The notes under the pieces are model-generated. The model did not search any database. It was not told the DNA's origin and saw only the letters and a program-made list of their open reading frames with translations. From an uncultured Olleya sp. (lineage in GTDB: Bacteria > Bacteroidota > Bacteroidia > Flavobacteriales > Flavobacteriaceae): DNA of 64,000 nucleotides. Shown one piece after another: positions 33,000 through 42,036 of this stretch (the stretch's first letter is position 1; each line of letters starts with the position of its first letter). Location: assembly GCA_947503885.1 (NCBI GenBank), contig CANNFD010000001.1, forward strand, positions 372,001-436,000, read 5' to 3'. The translations under genes were made by a program, and so were the position numbers.

Positions 33000-33212
33000 T
33001 TATTTTGTTTTAAGATGTAAAGTGTGATGACTTAATACTTGCTTTAAAGTGTCCAAGTAGTCTTCTAAAACAGTAATACTAATCACTGGATGTGCAATAG
33101 ATGGAATTGTAATTGGATCTTCCATTAAAAAACCATACAATTCCGGATAGTTAGCTTTAATAGTTAAAGTTAACTCGGTAATACGTGTTAATAATTTATG
33201 TTCTGTTTTCAT
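33000..33212 (-). CDS. Small hypothetical protein heading the cbpA operon (70 aa)
   Basis: 70 residues, mainly helical by pattern (ELTLTIKANYPELYGFLMED, VLEDYLDTLKQVLSHH), with no signal peptide or known motif. Its stop is directly followed by the cbpA ATG, so coupling is tight. It may be a small partner of the chaperone pair; function unknown. Confidence 0.7.
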   Translation of the reverse strand: MKTEHKLLTRITELTLTIKANYPELYGFLMEDPITIPSIAHPVISITVLEDYLDTLKQVLSHHTLHLKTK

Positions 33213-33369
33213 ATCTAAAATATAAACCTAATTGTGAGTAATCTATTTATTACTAAAGTTACAGAACTTAACCCACTACACATAGTTTAAAACGTTAATT
33301 ATTAACTAATTAAAAGCTGTCAAACTATAGTTTAACCTCAAATAACACAGGGTTTTGTCATTAAATTAA

Positions 33370-33765
33370 TTAAGTGTTTACTTTTAATTTTTTAAACTCT
33401 AGTTCCAATTTAGCAAGTAAAATTAGTTCTGATTTATTAGTACCAGAAAAACTACCTGCAATATGCCTTGCGGTTTTTAGGATTAGTGCTTGTCTTGCTG
33501 GTGTAAATAACACGGTGTTTTTGTGTAAATAATTTACAAAGCTTTTAAAACAGGTTGCTGCGTCATAATCTTGATCATGATGCAACCAATTAAAAAAATC
33601 AACCATAGCAAAGGTTTCTGGACTAATAGACCACTCGGCTGCTACCATTGTCTTTAAGGCATTAACCTCTAAATCCTCAACAGCTCCATCACTACTTGCA
33701 ATTGCATAAAACAATTTGCCAAGGTTTTGATAAAACGCTATAGGCTTAATATCCTCTGTATTCAT
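33370..33765 (-). CDS. TerB-like protein
   Basis: 131-residue all-helical protein resembling the TerB/DjlA-N fold: LGKLFYAIASSDGAVEDLEV at the start (acidic metal-site-like DG..E), and RQALILKTARHIAGSFSGTN with LLAKLELEFKKL at the end. TerB-like domains occur in stress and membrane-associated chaperone systems, consistent with the adjacent J-protein operon. Its start lies 19 bases after a -7-like TAACTTTC governed by the FNR-like box at 33815. Assignment is by pattern only. Confidence 0.65.
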   Translation of the reverse strand: MNTEDIKPIAFYQNLGKLFYAIASSDGAVEDLEVNALKTMVAAEWSISPETFAMVDFFNWLHHDQDYDAATCFKSFVNYLHKNTVLFTPARQALILKTARHIAGSFSGTNKSELILLAKLELEFKKLKVNT

Positions 33766-33783
33766 GTCTTAAATATTATAATA

Positions 33784-33828
33784 GAAAGTTAACCAAAATG
33801 TTTCAGACAAAAACTGATATTAATCAGT
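33784..33828 (-). promoter_or_regulatory. FNR-like box and -7 element of the TerB-like gene
   Basis: The perfect palindrome ACTGAT-ATTA-ATCAGT (33813-33828) contains TGAT-N4-ATCA. On the minus strand TAACTTTC (33791-33784) matches TAnnTTTG in seven of eight places, with the same 29.5-base spacing. It lies between the TerB-like gene and the histidine kinase gene and could influence both. Confidence 0.55.
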
Positions 33829-33894
33829 AAAATGTTTAGTAATCTCTCTTTTTTTTGTAATTTTATTTTTAATTAAATACCCTCTAAATACTGT

Positions 33895-35031
33895 ATGCTT
33901 AAAAATAATAAAGAAGTTTTTGAAATTTTATACGAAGCCATTTCAGAAGGTATTTTAATTGTTGACGAAAACCAAACCATTATTGCTGTAAACTCGTCTA
34001 CCGAAGACATGTTTGGGTATGAAAGAGGTGAATTAAACTCAAAACCACTAGAAACCTTAATCCCTACCAATTACCACAAAGGACATGGTCACCATTTTAA
34101 TTCGTTTTACAAACACAGCGAAAAACGGTCCATGGGTAAAGGAAAAGCGCTTTTTGCTGCCAGAAAAGATGGTAGCACCTTTCCGGTCGAGGTCGGTTTA
34201 AACCCATTTAATGTCTCTGATAAAAAATATGTAATGGCATTAGTCATTGATATTACCGAACGTAAAAACTATACCGACAAGCTAGAAAACACTGTTGATG
34301 AGCGTACCAAACAACTTAGAGAAGCTTTAGAAACCGAGAAAGAATTAAACGACTTAAAAACAAAATTTTTATCTCTAGTATCGCACGAATTTAAAACACC
34401 TTTAACAGGTATTTTAACGTCTTCTATGCTATTAAGCAAATACAAATTAACAGAGCAACAAGACAAAAGAGATAAGCACATTAACACGATTAATAGTAAA
34501 GTCCAATACTTAAATAATATTTTAAATGATTTTCTGTCTGTTGAAAAACTAGAAACCGGTAAAGTCAATTATAAATTTGTCGAGTTTAGACTAAGCAAAG
34601 TTGTAAACGAGGTGATTTACAATGCTAATATGCTTTTAAAGGAAGGTCAGAAAATAAAATACCCAGATAATATTGATGACATCTCATTAATTCAGGATGA
34701 AAAAACTATCGAATTAGCACTGTCTAACCTAGTGCATAATGCTATAAAATATTCGCCAGAAAACACAACCATTGAACTTAAGGTAAAACAGGATAAAAAT
34801 AACACCACTTTTGACATCATTGACCAAGGTATTGGTATCCCTGAAAATGATCAAAAAAATATTTTTAATCGTTATTTTAGAGCCGAAAACGCCTTATTAA
34901 ACCAAGGTACTGGTATCGGGCTTAATATTGCAAAAACACATTTAGAAAATTTAGGAGGCACCATAAGTTTTAAAAGTAAAGAAAACTCAGGATCCACATT
35001 TACCATTACCATACCCAATAAAGCACACTAA
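33895..35031 (+). CDS. PAS-domain sensor histidine kinase
   Basis: Soluble kinase of 378 residues without membrane segments. PAS domain 5-120 (FEILYEAISEGILIVDENQT, FGYERGELNSKPLETLIP, and a FixL-like HHFNSFYKHSEKRSMGKG stretch); coiled coil; HisKA with phosphoacceptor His164 in SHEFKTPLTGIL; HATPase with NLVHNAIKYS, DQGIGIP and GTGIGLNIAK. The PAS pattern resembles FixL-type redox or oxygen sensors, but the haem histidine is not proven. Its stop shares one base with the regulator's ATG (TAATG), so the two form a pair. Confidence 0.92.
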   Translation: MLKNNKEVFEILYEAISEGILIVDENQTIIAVNSSTEDMFGYERGELNSKPLETLIPTNYHKGHGHHFNSFYKHSEKRSMGKGKALFAARKDGSTFPVEVGLNPFNVSDKKYVMALVIDITERKNYTDKLENTVDERTKQLREALETEKELNDLKTKFLSLVSHEFKTPLTGILTSSMLLSKYKLTEQQDKRDKHINTINSKVQYLNNILNDFLSVEKLETGKVNYKFVEFRLSKVVNEVIYNANMLLKEGQKIKYPDNIDDISLIQDEKTIELALSNLVHNAIKYSPENTTIELKVKQDKNNTTFDIIDQGIGIPENDQKNIFNRYFRAENALLNQGTGIGLNIAKTHLENLGGTISFKSKENSGSTFTITIPNKAH

Positions 35032-36077
35032 TGAAAACCATACTTTTAATTGAAGACGATGCAGTTTTAAGAGAAAATACTAAAGAGCTTTTAGAGCTGT
35101 CTGACTATGCTGTTACCACCGCATCTAACGGAAAAATAGGACTAGAAACCGCAATGCTAACCCAACCTGATATTGTAGTTTGCGATATTATGATGCCAGA
35201 ACTAGATGGTTACGGAGTCCTAGAAGGTCTTGCTAAGGACAAAAAAACCAAACATATTCCGTTTATCTTTTTATCTGCTAAAACAGAACGAAAAGATGTT
35301 AGAAAAGGAATGGATTTAGGGGCTGACGACTATATTACAAAACCTTTTAGTGAAGAAGAAATTATTAGTGCTATTGAAAGCCGAATTGCTAAAGCTGCAA
35401 TATTAGAAGACCGACGACAATCAGAAAAAACTGAAAACGATCCTAATGAGCTTAGAGATTTAAACGATTTAAAAAACTTTTTTGATGATAATGGAGAGGT
35501 TATAAATTACGCTAAAGACAAAATTATTTATAAAGAAGGGCAAAACTCTAATTACATTTATTTAATAACTAAAGGGATTGTAAAATGCCATAAGTTAGAT
35601 GAAAAAGGTAAAGAGTTAACCACAGCCTTACATAAAGAAGATGACCTGTTTGGCTACACGTCGTTTACACAAAACATCCCGTACCAAGAAACAGCTACAA
35701 CAATTAGTGAGGCAACACTAGTTGGGCTTTCTAAAAACGAGCTTAAAAACATTTTAAATACCAACCACAAATTAACCTTAGAGCTTATCCAATTGCTTAC
35801 CGACGATATTTCTGGTGTTAAAAACCAATTATTAGAAATGGCATACAGCTCGGTATATAAAAAAACAGCGACCACAATTTTGACCTTTGCCGATAAGTTA
35901 GATTGCAAACCTAATGAGCCTATAAAAATTTCTAGAAACGATTTAGCAAGCGTAGCAGGAATCGCTACAGAAACGTTAATTAGAACAATCTCCACCTTTA
36001 AAAAACAAGGCTTAATTGCAATAGAAGGACGCAATATAAAAATCATAGACTTAGAAAAACTTAAAGAAGTTAACTAA
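35031..36077 (+). CDS. Response regulator fused to a CRP/FNR-type DNA-binding protein
   Basis: 348 residues with an unusual order: receiver domain 1-120 (Asp52 in VCDIMMPELDGYG, SAKTERKD, YITKPFS), cyclic-nucleotide-binding-like barrel 145-270 (KIIYKEGQNSNYIYLITKG, DLFGYTSF) and a CRP/FNR helix-turn-helix 270-348 (SRNDLASVAGIATETLIRTI). The recognition helix keeps the Glu and Arg that in CRP/FNR read TGA. No cysteines that could hold an FNR iron-sulfur cluster are in the N-terminal part, so phosphorylation by the adjacent PAS kinase is the likely input. Candidate targets are the TGAY-N4-ATCA promoters in this cluster. Confidence 0.9.
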   Translation: MKTILLIEDDAVLRENTKELLELSDYAVTTASNGKIGLETAMLTQPDIVVCDIMMPELDGYGVLEGLAKDKKTKHIPFIFLSAKTERKDVRKGMDLGADDYITKPFSEEEIISAIESRIAKAAILEDRRQSEKTENDPNELRDLNDLKNFFDDNGEVINYAKDKIIYKEGQNSNYIYLITKGIVKCHKLDEKGKELTTALHKEDDLFGYTSFTQNIPYQETATTISEATLVGLSKNELKNILNTNHKLTLELIQLLTDDISGVKNQLLEMAYSSVYKKTATTILTFADKLDCKPNEPIKISRNDLASVAGIATETLIRTISTFKKQGLIAIEGRNIKIIDLEKLKEVN

Positions 36078-36099
36078 TAGCAGTCCTAAATAAGACAAT

Positions 36100-36143
36100 A
36101 TGATTTTTATCATTTTTTAAACTATGCGTTACACCTAGATTTG
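36100..36143 (+). promoter_or_regulatory. FNR-like box and -7 element of the fourth usp gene
   Basis: ATGAT-TTTT-ATCAT (36100-36113) and TAGATTTG (36136-36143), centre-to-T spacing 29.5 bases. The gene starts 20 bases after the -7 element. Confidence 0.65.
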
Positions 36144-36162
36144 TTTAATAAGCCATTATTAA

Positions 36163-37005
36163 ATGAAATCTATATTATTACCTACAGATTTTTCTGAAAA
36201 CTCTTGGAATGCTATTGAGTATGCGCTCAATTTTTTTTCGAATACAACCTGTACGTTTTATTTATTGCATGTTAACCCCTTGACAGAGGTAAGTATCAAT
36301 GATTTAAGCGATGATACTGACCATGCTGTTATTGAAGATGTGTTTACTAAACCTTCCAAAAAACAACTTAATAGCTTATTAAAAAAAATAGCACTCCGTT
36401 TTCCTAATAATACAAACCATTCTTTTTTTGCATGTCATGAGGTTAATTTCTTTATTGATACGGTTAGAAAACAGGTCAAAGAAAAAAAGATTGACCTTAT
36501 TATTATGGGTACAAAAGGGGCGTCTGGATTAGAAAAGTTAATTGTTGGTAGCCATACAGCGGATATTATTACTAAAGTAAAGTGCAATACCTTAGTGATT
36601 CCAGAAAACGCAACATTTAAGCCCATTAGTCAAATAGCTTTCCCTTCAGATTTTTTACAGTTTTATGGTGTAACTACCCTACATCCTATTATAGAAATTA
36701 TAGAACAATTTGAGGCAGCAGTCAGAGTCTTACATGTTAGAAAAAAAGAGGCCACATTAAATAGTGATCAAGAAAAAAACAAAGACTTTTTAGAAGATTA
36801 TTTTAACCACCATAAACACAGTTTTCATTTTTTAACTAATTCAAAAATTGAAGAAGCCATCCAATGTTTTGTAGAAAGCAAAAACATAGACATGATAGCT
36901 ATGGTTGCTAAAAACTTAAACTATTTTCAGCAAATATTATTTCATAATAAAGTAAAAGATATAAGCTACCAAACAGATGTTCCGTTTTTAGTACTTCATG
37001 AATAA
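36163..37005 (+). CDS. Universal stress protein, two UspA domains (separate gene)
   Basis: 280 residues, fourth Usp paralogue in 8 kb. The first domain has SILLPTDFSENSWNAIEYAL and the nucleotide motif MGTKGASGLEKLIVGSHT; the second is degenerate (MIAMVAKNLNYFQQILFHNK). It lies just after the PAS kinase/CRP-type regulator genes, behind its own FNR-like promoter, which ties it to the same regulon. Confidence 0.9.
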   Translation: MKSILLPTDFSENSWNAIEYALNFFSNTTCTFYLLHVNPLTEVSINDLSDDTDHAVIEDVFTKPSKKQLNSLLKKIALRFPNNTNHSFFACHEVNFFIDTVRKQVKEKKIDLIIMGTKGASGLEKLIVGSHTADIITKVKCNTLVIPENATFKPISQIAFPSDFLQFYGVTTLHPIIEIIEQFEAAVRVLHVRKKEATLNSDQEKNKDFLEDYFNHHKHSFHFLTNSKIEEAIQCFVESKNIDMIAMVAKNLNYFQQILFHNKVKDISYQTDVPFLVLHE

Positions 37006-37069
37006 CCTCTCTACTATTTAGTAAGTAATCAGTAAAAGTCACGACTATACAGTATGATAAGCAATTGCT

Positions 37070-37077
37070 TATCTTTG
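37070..37077 (+). promoter_or_regulatory. -7 element of selO
   Basis: TATCTTTG matches TAnnTTTG 17 bases before the selO ATG. A palindrome AAGCAATTGCTT (37059-37070) overlaps its upstream edge. Confidence 0.5.
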
Positions 37078-37094
37078 TCATATAAAGGCTTTTC

Positions 37095-38702
37095 ATGAAA
37101 CTAAACATAAATAACACATTTACATCACAACTACCAGCAGATCCCATTACGGAAAACAGCAGACGCCAAGTCACTAAAGCTTGCTATAGTTATGTCACCC
37201 CAAAACAAACCGCAAAACCAGAGCTTATCCACGTCTCACCAGAGCTATTAGAGACAATTGGTTTGACCAATCAAGATGCTAAAAGCAAAACCTTTTTAAA
37301 CGTTTTTACTGGTAATACTGTTTTAGAAAACACAACGCCTTACGCGATGTGCTATGGCGGACATCAATTTGGGCATTGGGCAGGTCAATTAGGAGATGGT
37401 CGTGCTATAAATTTATTTGAAGTTGAGCATGATAATGTAAACTGGAAAGTACAATTAAAAGGGGCTGGAGCAACACCTTATTCTAGAACAGCAGATGGGT
37501 TAGCGGTCCTACGAAGCTCGGTTAGAGAATATTTATGTAGCGAAGCTATGTACCATTTAGGCATACCAACCACACGTGCATTAAGCCTTGCACTATCCGG
37601 CGACCAAGTACTAAGAGACGTCCTTTATAACGGTAATCCAGATTATGAGAAAGGCGCAATTGTAAGCCGATTAGCACCAAGTTTTTTACGCTTTGGGAGT
37701 TTTGAAATATTTGCTTCAAGACAAGACACAGCGACTTTAAAAACGGTAGTCGATTATACCATAAAAACACACTACCCGCACCTGATCGCAACTAGTGCTT
37801 CTAAAAACACAGCAACATCGCATCAAGAAGCAGAAATCAATAAACAAACCTACGTTCAGTTTTTTAACGACGTAGCAACTCGAAGTTTAGAGATGGTCAT
37901 CCATTGGCAACGTGTTGGTTTTGTACATGGCGTGATGAATACTGATAATATGTCTATCCTTGGTTTAACCATAGACTACGGACCGTATGGTTGGCTAGAA
38001 GGCTATGAGCCTGGTTGGACACCAAACACTACAGACAGCCAACATAAACGCTATCAATTTGGGACACAACCTGATATTGTACAATGGAATTTGTACCAAC
38101 TTGCCAACGCATTATACCCGTTAATTGAAGAAGCAGAAGGACTAGAAGCTGTTTTAGCTAATTATGCTACACAAAAAGACATCCAATACCTTCAAATGAT
38201 GCGTAGTAAATTAGGGTTGTCTAACCAAGAACAATTGGATGCCAATCTGATTCAAGAATTAGAGGATTGCTTACAGTTAACAGAAACGGATATGACTATC
38301 TTTTTCAGAAATCTAGCCTTGTTTAACACCACAACACCTTCACAAAATTTAGTGGTCGTTAAAGACGCGTTTTATAATCTAAAAGAGGTGTCTGAAGCCA
38401 TAAAAACCAGATGGAATTTATGGTTTGAAAGCTATGCCGAACGTTTACAACGAGACCCTATTTCTGCGGAAGCAAGAATTAAAAACATGAACAGCGTTAA
38501 CCCAAAATATGTCCTACGTAATTATATGGCACAATTAGCAATAGACGATGCCGATAAAGGAGATTACAGACTAATCGAAGAGCTGTTTAACCTTTTAAAA
38601 CACCCCTATGCAGAGCAACCAAAACACGAAAAATGGTTTGCAAAACGACCAGAATGGGCAAGAAACAAAGTGGGGTGCTCTATGTTGTCTTGCAGCTCGT
38701 AA
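37095..38702 (+). CDS. selO: Protein adenylyltransferase SelO (YdiU)
   Basis: Pseudokinase-fold enzyme that attaches AMP to Ser/Thr/Tyr of redox proteins. 535 residues, close to the family length. Visible landmarks: YAMCYGGHQFGHWAGQLGDG, LKGAGATPYSRTADGLAVL, RSSVREYLCSEAMYHLGIPT, and the metal-binding stretch HGVMNTDNMSILGLTIDYGP. The tail GCSMLSCSS has cysteines where many eukaryotic SelO have selenocysteine. It lies 44 bases before msrA, suggesting a joint answer to oxidative damage. Confidence 0.95.
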   Translation: MKLNINNTFTSQLPADPITENSRRQVTKACYSYVTPKQTAKPELIHVSPELLETIGLTNQDAKSKTFLNVFTGNTVLENTTPYAMCYGGHQFGHWAGQLGDGRAINLFEVEHDNVNWKVQLKGAGATPYSRTADGLAVLRSSVREYLCSEAMYHLGIPTTRALSLALSGDQVLRDVLYNGNPDYEKGAIVSRLAPSFLRFGSFEIFASRQDTATLKTVVDYTIKTHYPHLIATSASKNTATSHQEAEINKQTYVQFFNDVATRSLEMVIHWQRVGFVHGVMNTDNMSILGLTIDYGPYGWLEGYEPGWTPNTTDSQHKRYQFGTQPDIVQWNLYQLANALYPLIEEAEGLEAVLANYATQKDIQYLQMMRSKLGLSNQEQLDANLIQELEDCLQLTETDMTIFFRNLALFNTTTPSQNLVVVKDAFYNLKEVSEAIKTRWNLWFESYAERLQRDPISAEARIKNMNSVNPKYVLRNYMAQLAIDDADKGDYRLIEELFNLLKHPYAEQPKHEKWFAKRPEWARNKVGCSMLSCSS

Positions 38703-38746
38703 CAGCAATAAAATAGTAAGCTGTTTATAAATTTTATATAAACGTA

Positions 38747-39256
38747 ATGATTAACAAAATAGCATTTGGAGGCGGTTGTCATTGGTGTACCGAAGCAGTA
38801 TTTCAGGCATTAAATGGGGTAAATAAAGTAGAACAAGGTTTTGTAGCTTCAACAGACCACAACACTGCTTTTTCAGAAGCTGTTATTGTTCATTTTAATC
38901 CAGAAACAATCACTCTTGATAGCTTAATTCAAATTCACTTACACACACATAAAAGTACCTCTAACCATTCAATGCGCAATAAATACCGCTCTGCTATTTA
39001 TTATTTTTCCGAAGCTCAACACACAAAAGCGCAAACCATAGTATCCCAATTACAATCAGAATTTGACGCCCCTATAATTACCAAAACACTTCCTTTTAAA
39101 GACTTTAAACCGTCAGAAGTACAATTTAAAAACTACTATAAAAATAATCCAAACAAACCGTTTTGCAAAACCTATATCCACCCAAAACTAAAGCTACTAC
39201 AAGCAAAGTTTAGTAAACATTTAACGGATAACCACCACCCTAACCCTATTAAATAG
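38747..39256 (+). CDS. msrA: Peptide methionine sulfoxide reductase MsrA
   Basis: Repairs oxidised methionine (S-sulfoxide). The catalytic Cys11 is in FGGGCHWCTEAVF, with His in place of the usual Phe after the cysteine. Family blocks FNPETITLDSLIQIHLHTH and RSAIYYFSEAQ follow. 169 residues with no signal peptide, so cytoplasmic. Pairs with selO upstream. Confidence 0.92.
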   Translation: MINKIAFGGGCHWCTEAVFQALNGVNKVEQGFVASTDHNTAFSEAVIVHFNPETITLDSLIQIHLHTHKSTSNHSMRNKYRSAIYYFSEAQHTKAQTIVSQLQSEFDAPIITKTLPFKDFKPSEVQFKNYYKNNPNKPFCKTYIHPKLKLLQAKFSKHLTDNHHPNPIK

Positions 39257-39291
39257 TAGCTATTTAGTATCTTTGTTAAAAAAGAAAAAGG

Positions 39292-39723
39292 ATGTCAGAC
39301 ACTAAAAAACCTGATAGTATTGTCTTTAACCAAGAGACACAAAAATATGATGCGTCTTTAAAACCCTACGCAACAAATGTTGGTGCACCTGCAATAAAAG
39401 TGACAGAAAATGTGACTTGGAAAAACAAAAACGTACACAAAGCCAATCAGCAAATTAAAGCCAAGTATTTAGAGCTAAAAGCCGAATACGATAAAATGAT
39501 GGATGAGCTTGAATACAACAACTTGGTCTATAACGCTAAGTTTAGTTTTCAGCCAATAATTGGAGACACCTACCATTTATACAGAGGTAAAAAAGGACAA
39601 CCCTTTTTATCCATTATAGCACCAGAACAATGTAATTTTGATTTTATTGGTAGTTTTTATCTAAATTCAGAACATATCTGGAAAAGAATAGACGACCAAG
39701 ACACGACACAACAATTACAATAA
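39292..39723 (+). CDS. DUF2452 family protein
   Basis: 143 residues; opening KPDSIVFNQETQKYDASLKP and YATNVGAPAIK are the family signature as I recall, followed by a coiled-coil part (QQIKAKYLELKAEYDKMMDE) and a C-terminal FIGSFYLNSEHIWKRI. Function unknown. Begins 36 bases after msrA and ends before a terminator. Confidence 0.8.
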   Translation: MSDTKKPDSIVFNQETQKYDASLKPYATNVGAPAIKVTENVTWKNKNVHKANQQIKAKYLELKAEYDKMMDELEYNNLVYNAKFSFQPIIGDTYHLYRGKKGQPFLSIIAPEQCNFDFIGSFYLNSEHIWKRIDDQDTTQQLQ

Positions 39724-39726
39724 CTA

Positions 39727-39758
39727 AAAAATCCCAAGCTAAGCTTGGGATTTTTTTT
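39727..39758. terminator. Bidirectional terminator
   Basis: AAATCCCAAGCT / AAGCTTGGGATTT with flanking A- and T-runs, between convergent genes. Confidence 0.9.
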
Positions 39759-39819
39759 ATTTAATAGATAAATGTAAACTAAGTACTGTTTACATTACGC
39801 TAATTACTTTTTACTATAA

Positions 39820-40473
39820 TTAGTTTCCTTTTTTGTAATCTTCTAAAAACTTAGCTAAACCGCTATCCGTTAATGGGTGTCTTAATAACCCTTCAATAGA
39901 GCTTAAAGGACCTGTCATAACATCTGCACCTAATTTAGCACAGTCAATTACGTGCATGGTGTGGCGTACAGAAGCAGCAAGGATTTCAGTTTCAAAATTA
40001 TAGTTATCGTAGATATGTCTAATCTCTGCAATTAGGTTTAAACCATCTGTAGAGATGTCATCCAAACGACCAATAAAAGGGGATACATAAGTTGCACCAG
40101 CTTTAGCAGCTAATAATGCTTGACCCGGAGAAAATACTAATGTAACATTAGTCTTAATCCCTTTATCACTAAAGTATTTACAAGCCTTAATACCATCTTT
40201 AATCATTGGTAATTTAACCACGATTTGATCATGTAATTCTGCAAGCGCCTCACCTTCTTTAACCATACCTTCAAAGTCCGTAGAAATCACTTCCGCACTA
40301 ACATCACCATCCACAATGTTACAAATAGCAACATAATGTTTCATAATATTATCGTGACCAGTAATCCCTTCTTTAGCCATTAAAGATGGATTAGTAGTAA
40401 CACCATCTAAAATACCCATATCCTGAGCGTCTCTAATTTGGTCTAAATTGGCAGTATCAATAAAAAATTTCAT
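39820..40473 (-). CDS. fsa: Transaldolase, FSA/TalC type
   Basis: 217-residue small transaldolase of the fructose-6-phosphate aldolase/TalC subfamily. Schiff-base Lys87 in IVVKLPM, and the markers [40 protein letters not shown] and [12 protein letters not shown]. It most likely works as transaldolase in the non-oxidative pentose phosphate pathway; aldolase activity is possible. Monocistronic by spacing. Confidence 0.92.
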   Translation of the reverse strand: MKFFIDTANLDQIRDAQDMGILDGVTTNPSLMAKEGITGHDNIMKHYVAICNIVDGDVSAEVISTDFEGMVKEGEALAELHDQIVVKLPMIKDGIKACKYFSDKGIKTNVTLVFSPGQALLAAKAGATYVSPFIGRLDDISTDGLNLIAEIRHIYDNYNFETEILAASVRHTMHVIDCAKLGADVMTGPLSSIEGLLRHPLTDSGLAKFLEDYKKGN

Positions 40474-40506
40474 TTTAAAATATATTTAAGTTGTGTTTTA
40501 TAATTT

Positions 40507-40595
40507 GGGCGTTACCACAAGGGTCAGGCTATCCGTTATATCTTTTTTTGCTAGTTATGGCAGCAAAAAAAGGATGCCACTACTATCCTTAACGC
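40507..40595. repeat. Probable dispersed palindromic repeat of Bacteroidota
   Basis: An 89-base element framed by GCGTTA and TAACGC, with an internal stem TTTTTTTGCT / AGCAAAAAAA and shorter ATCC / GGAT pairs. Its wording (GGGCGTTAC at one end, CTATCCTTAACGC at the other, GGGTCAGGCTATCCG inside) resembles a dispersed element I recall between genes in many Bacteroidota genomes. Only one copy is in this window. Confidence 0.5.
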
Positions 40596-40655
40596 AATGC
40601 AAAGTTACAATTTAAGTTTTGGTTGTAAAATAATGATATCAAATGATATTAACAT

Positions 40656-41087
40656 TTAATCAAAAAAAGTAAAAGTTTGTTTGCAATCTAAATCCTCTTG
40701 ATAATAATTCATTTTAAAATTATCATGATCCCATTGGAGGTTCCAATTAAAAACCGTGCTTTCAAAATAAATAACCACTAGGGATAACAGACACAATAGG
40801 ACAATAGTGCTTTTAGCAAAAATCCTATAAACACGATGTTTAACGCTGTCTAAAAGATGGATTAGACCATAAAACACCAAACTCCAAAATAAAATATTAG
40901 CGATAAACCCTTTAATAAACAAATCGCCAGACATAGAAAATACCCATGTGCTATCTGTACTTTGCACAAACGGAAAACCTAAAAATTTTGGCCAACGCTC
41001 GTCAGTAACACAAACATATTTAAATGTAACTAAGTTAGTCAATGTAAATCCTACAGCTATACATAAAGCAGCTAGATTTTTTTTCAT
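40656..41087 (-). CDS. Hypothetical inner-membrane protein
   Basis: 143 residues with three predicted transmembrane helices (LAALCIAVGFTLTNLVTF, IANILFWSLVFYGLIHLL, STIVLLCLLSLVVIYF) and short acidic ends. No family recognised. Its start follows the SDR stop by one base, so it is cotranscribed with it. Confidence 0.7.
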   Translation of the reverse strand: MKKNLAALCIAVGFTLTNLVTFKYVCVTDERWPKFLGFPFVQSTDSTWVFSMSGDLFIKGFIANILFWSLVFYGLIHLLDSVKHRVYRIFAKSTIVLLCLLSLVVIYFESTVFNWNLQWDHDNFKMNYYQEDLDCKQTFTFFD

Positions 41088-41088
41088 T

Positions 41089-41889
41089 TTAAAGCTTATA
41101 ATGATTCAGTAATAATTTTTCGTACAGTTTATCTGGTAATAAAAACTTTAATACTATCGAAAATTTTTGCATCGCTGCCCCAACCTTATAATGTATTTTA
41201 GGGTGTTTTGTATTAATAACCTGATGTACTTTTTTAGCAACTGCTATTGGCGAGCTACTATTATCTACATGCTTATCAATGTCCTTTAATACATTAGGAT
41301 ATTTTGTATAAGGCGAGTCTTTTAAAACTGGTGCATGGTAGCGACCTGCAGCAATATTAGTTGCAAAATCACCGGGAGCAATATTGGTAAACTTAACTCC
41401 AAAATCTTTAGTTTCCATACGTAACGCTTCCGTAACCAACTCTAAAGCCCCTTTACTAGCACTATAAATCCCACGATAAGGTAAGCCCATATAACCAGCA
41501 ATAGAAGTAATATTTATAACCAAACCAGACTGTTGATGTCTCATTTGTGGTAGGACTGCTTTAATAACGTTTATCGGTCCAAAAAAGTTAGTATTAAAAT
41601 TATGTTGGATTTGCTCTTGCGGAATTTCTTCAATCGCACCATTTATTCCAACACCTGCGTTATTAACTAACACATCCAGCTGCCCTTCTGCAGCAATTAC
41701 CGTTTTAACAGCTGCTGCAATAGTTACCGTATCGTTAACATCTAAAGCTACTAGTTTAAATTTACTATTACTGTAGTTATCTGGATTACGACTAGTACCA
41801 TAAACAATAAACCCCTTTTCAGTTAAATACTCACCTATAGATTTTCCAATTCCAGAAGATCCTCCAGTAATTAATACGACTTTAGACAT
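41089..41889 (-). CDS. Short-chain dehydrogenase/reductase
   Basis: 266-residue classical SDR oxidoreductase using NAD(P)H: cofactor motif TGGSSGIG at the N-terminus, NNAG, and the catalytic Ser-Tyr-Lys in SIAGYMGLPYRGIYSASK. Arg/Asn after the second strand (TSRNPDNY) hints at NADPH preference. Substrate unknown. First gene of a two-gene operon with the membrane protein downstream. Confidence 0.9.
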   Translation of the reverse strand: MSKVVLITGGSSGIGKSIGEYLTEKGFIVYGTSRNPDNYSNSKFKLVALDVNDTVTIAAAVKTVIAAEGQLDVLVNNAGVGINGAIEEIPQEQIQHNFNTNFFGPINVIKAVLPQMRHQQSGLVINITSIAGYMGLPYRGIYSASKGALELVTEALRMETKDFGVKFTNIAPGDFATNIAAGRYHAPVLKDSPYTKYPNVLKDIDKHVDNSSSPIAVAKKVHQVINTKHPKIHYKVGAAMQKFSIVLKFLLPDKLYEKLLLNHYKL

Positions 41890-42036
41890 GACTTTTAAAT
41901 AATAAATTTAGAATTGTAAAATTAATAATGCTATTGATAAAAAGGCCTTAAAAGCAAAAAAGATTTGCTAGTTTACACTAACAAATCTTCTTTTTATAAT
42001 AAATTCCTTTGTTTTAAAAAGGACACTTTAAGGCAC

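Noticed and set aside
33254-33336. FNR-like control of the cbpA/cbpM operon
   Set aside because: The upstream region has a CATAGTTTAAAAC word shared with the usp region, but no TGA-N6-TCA box at the required spacing from a -7 element.
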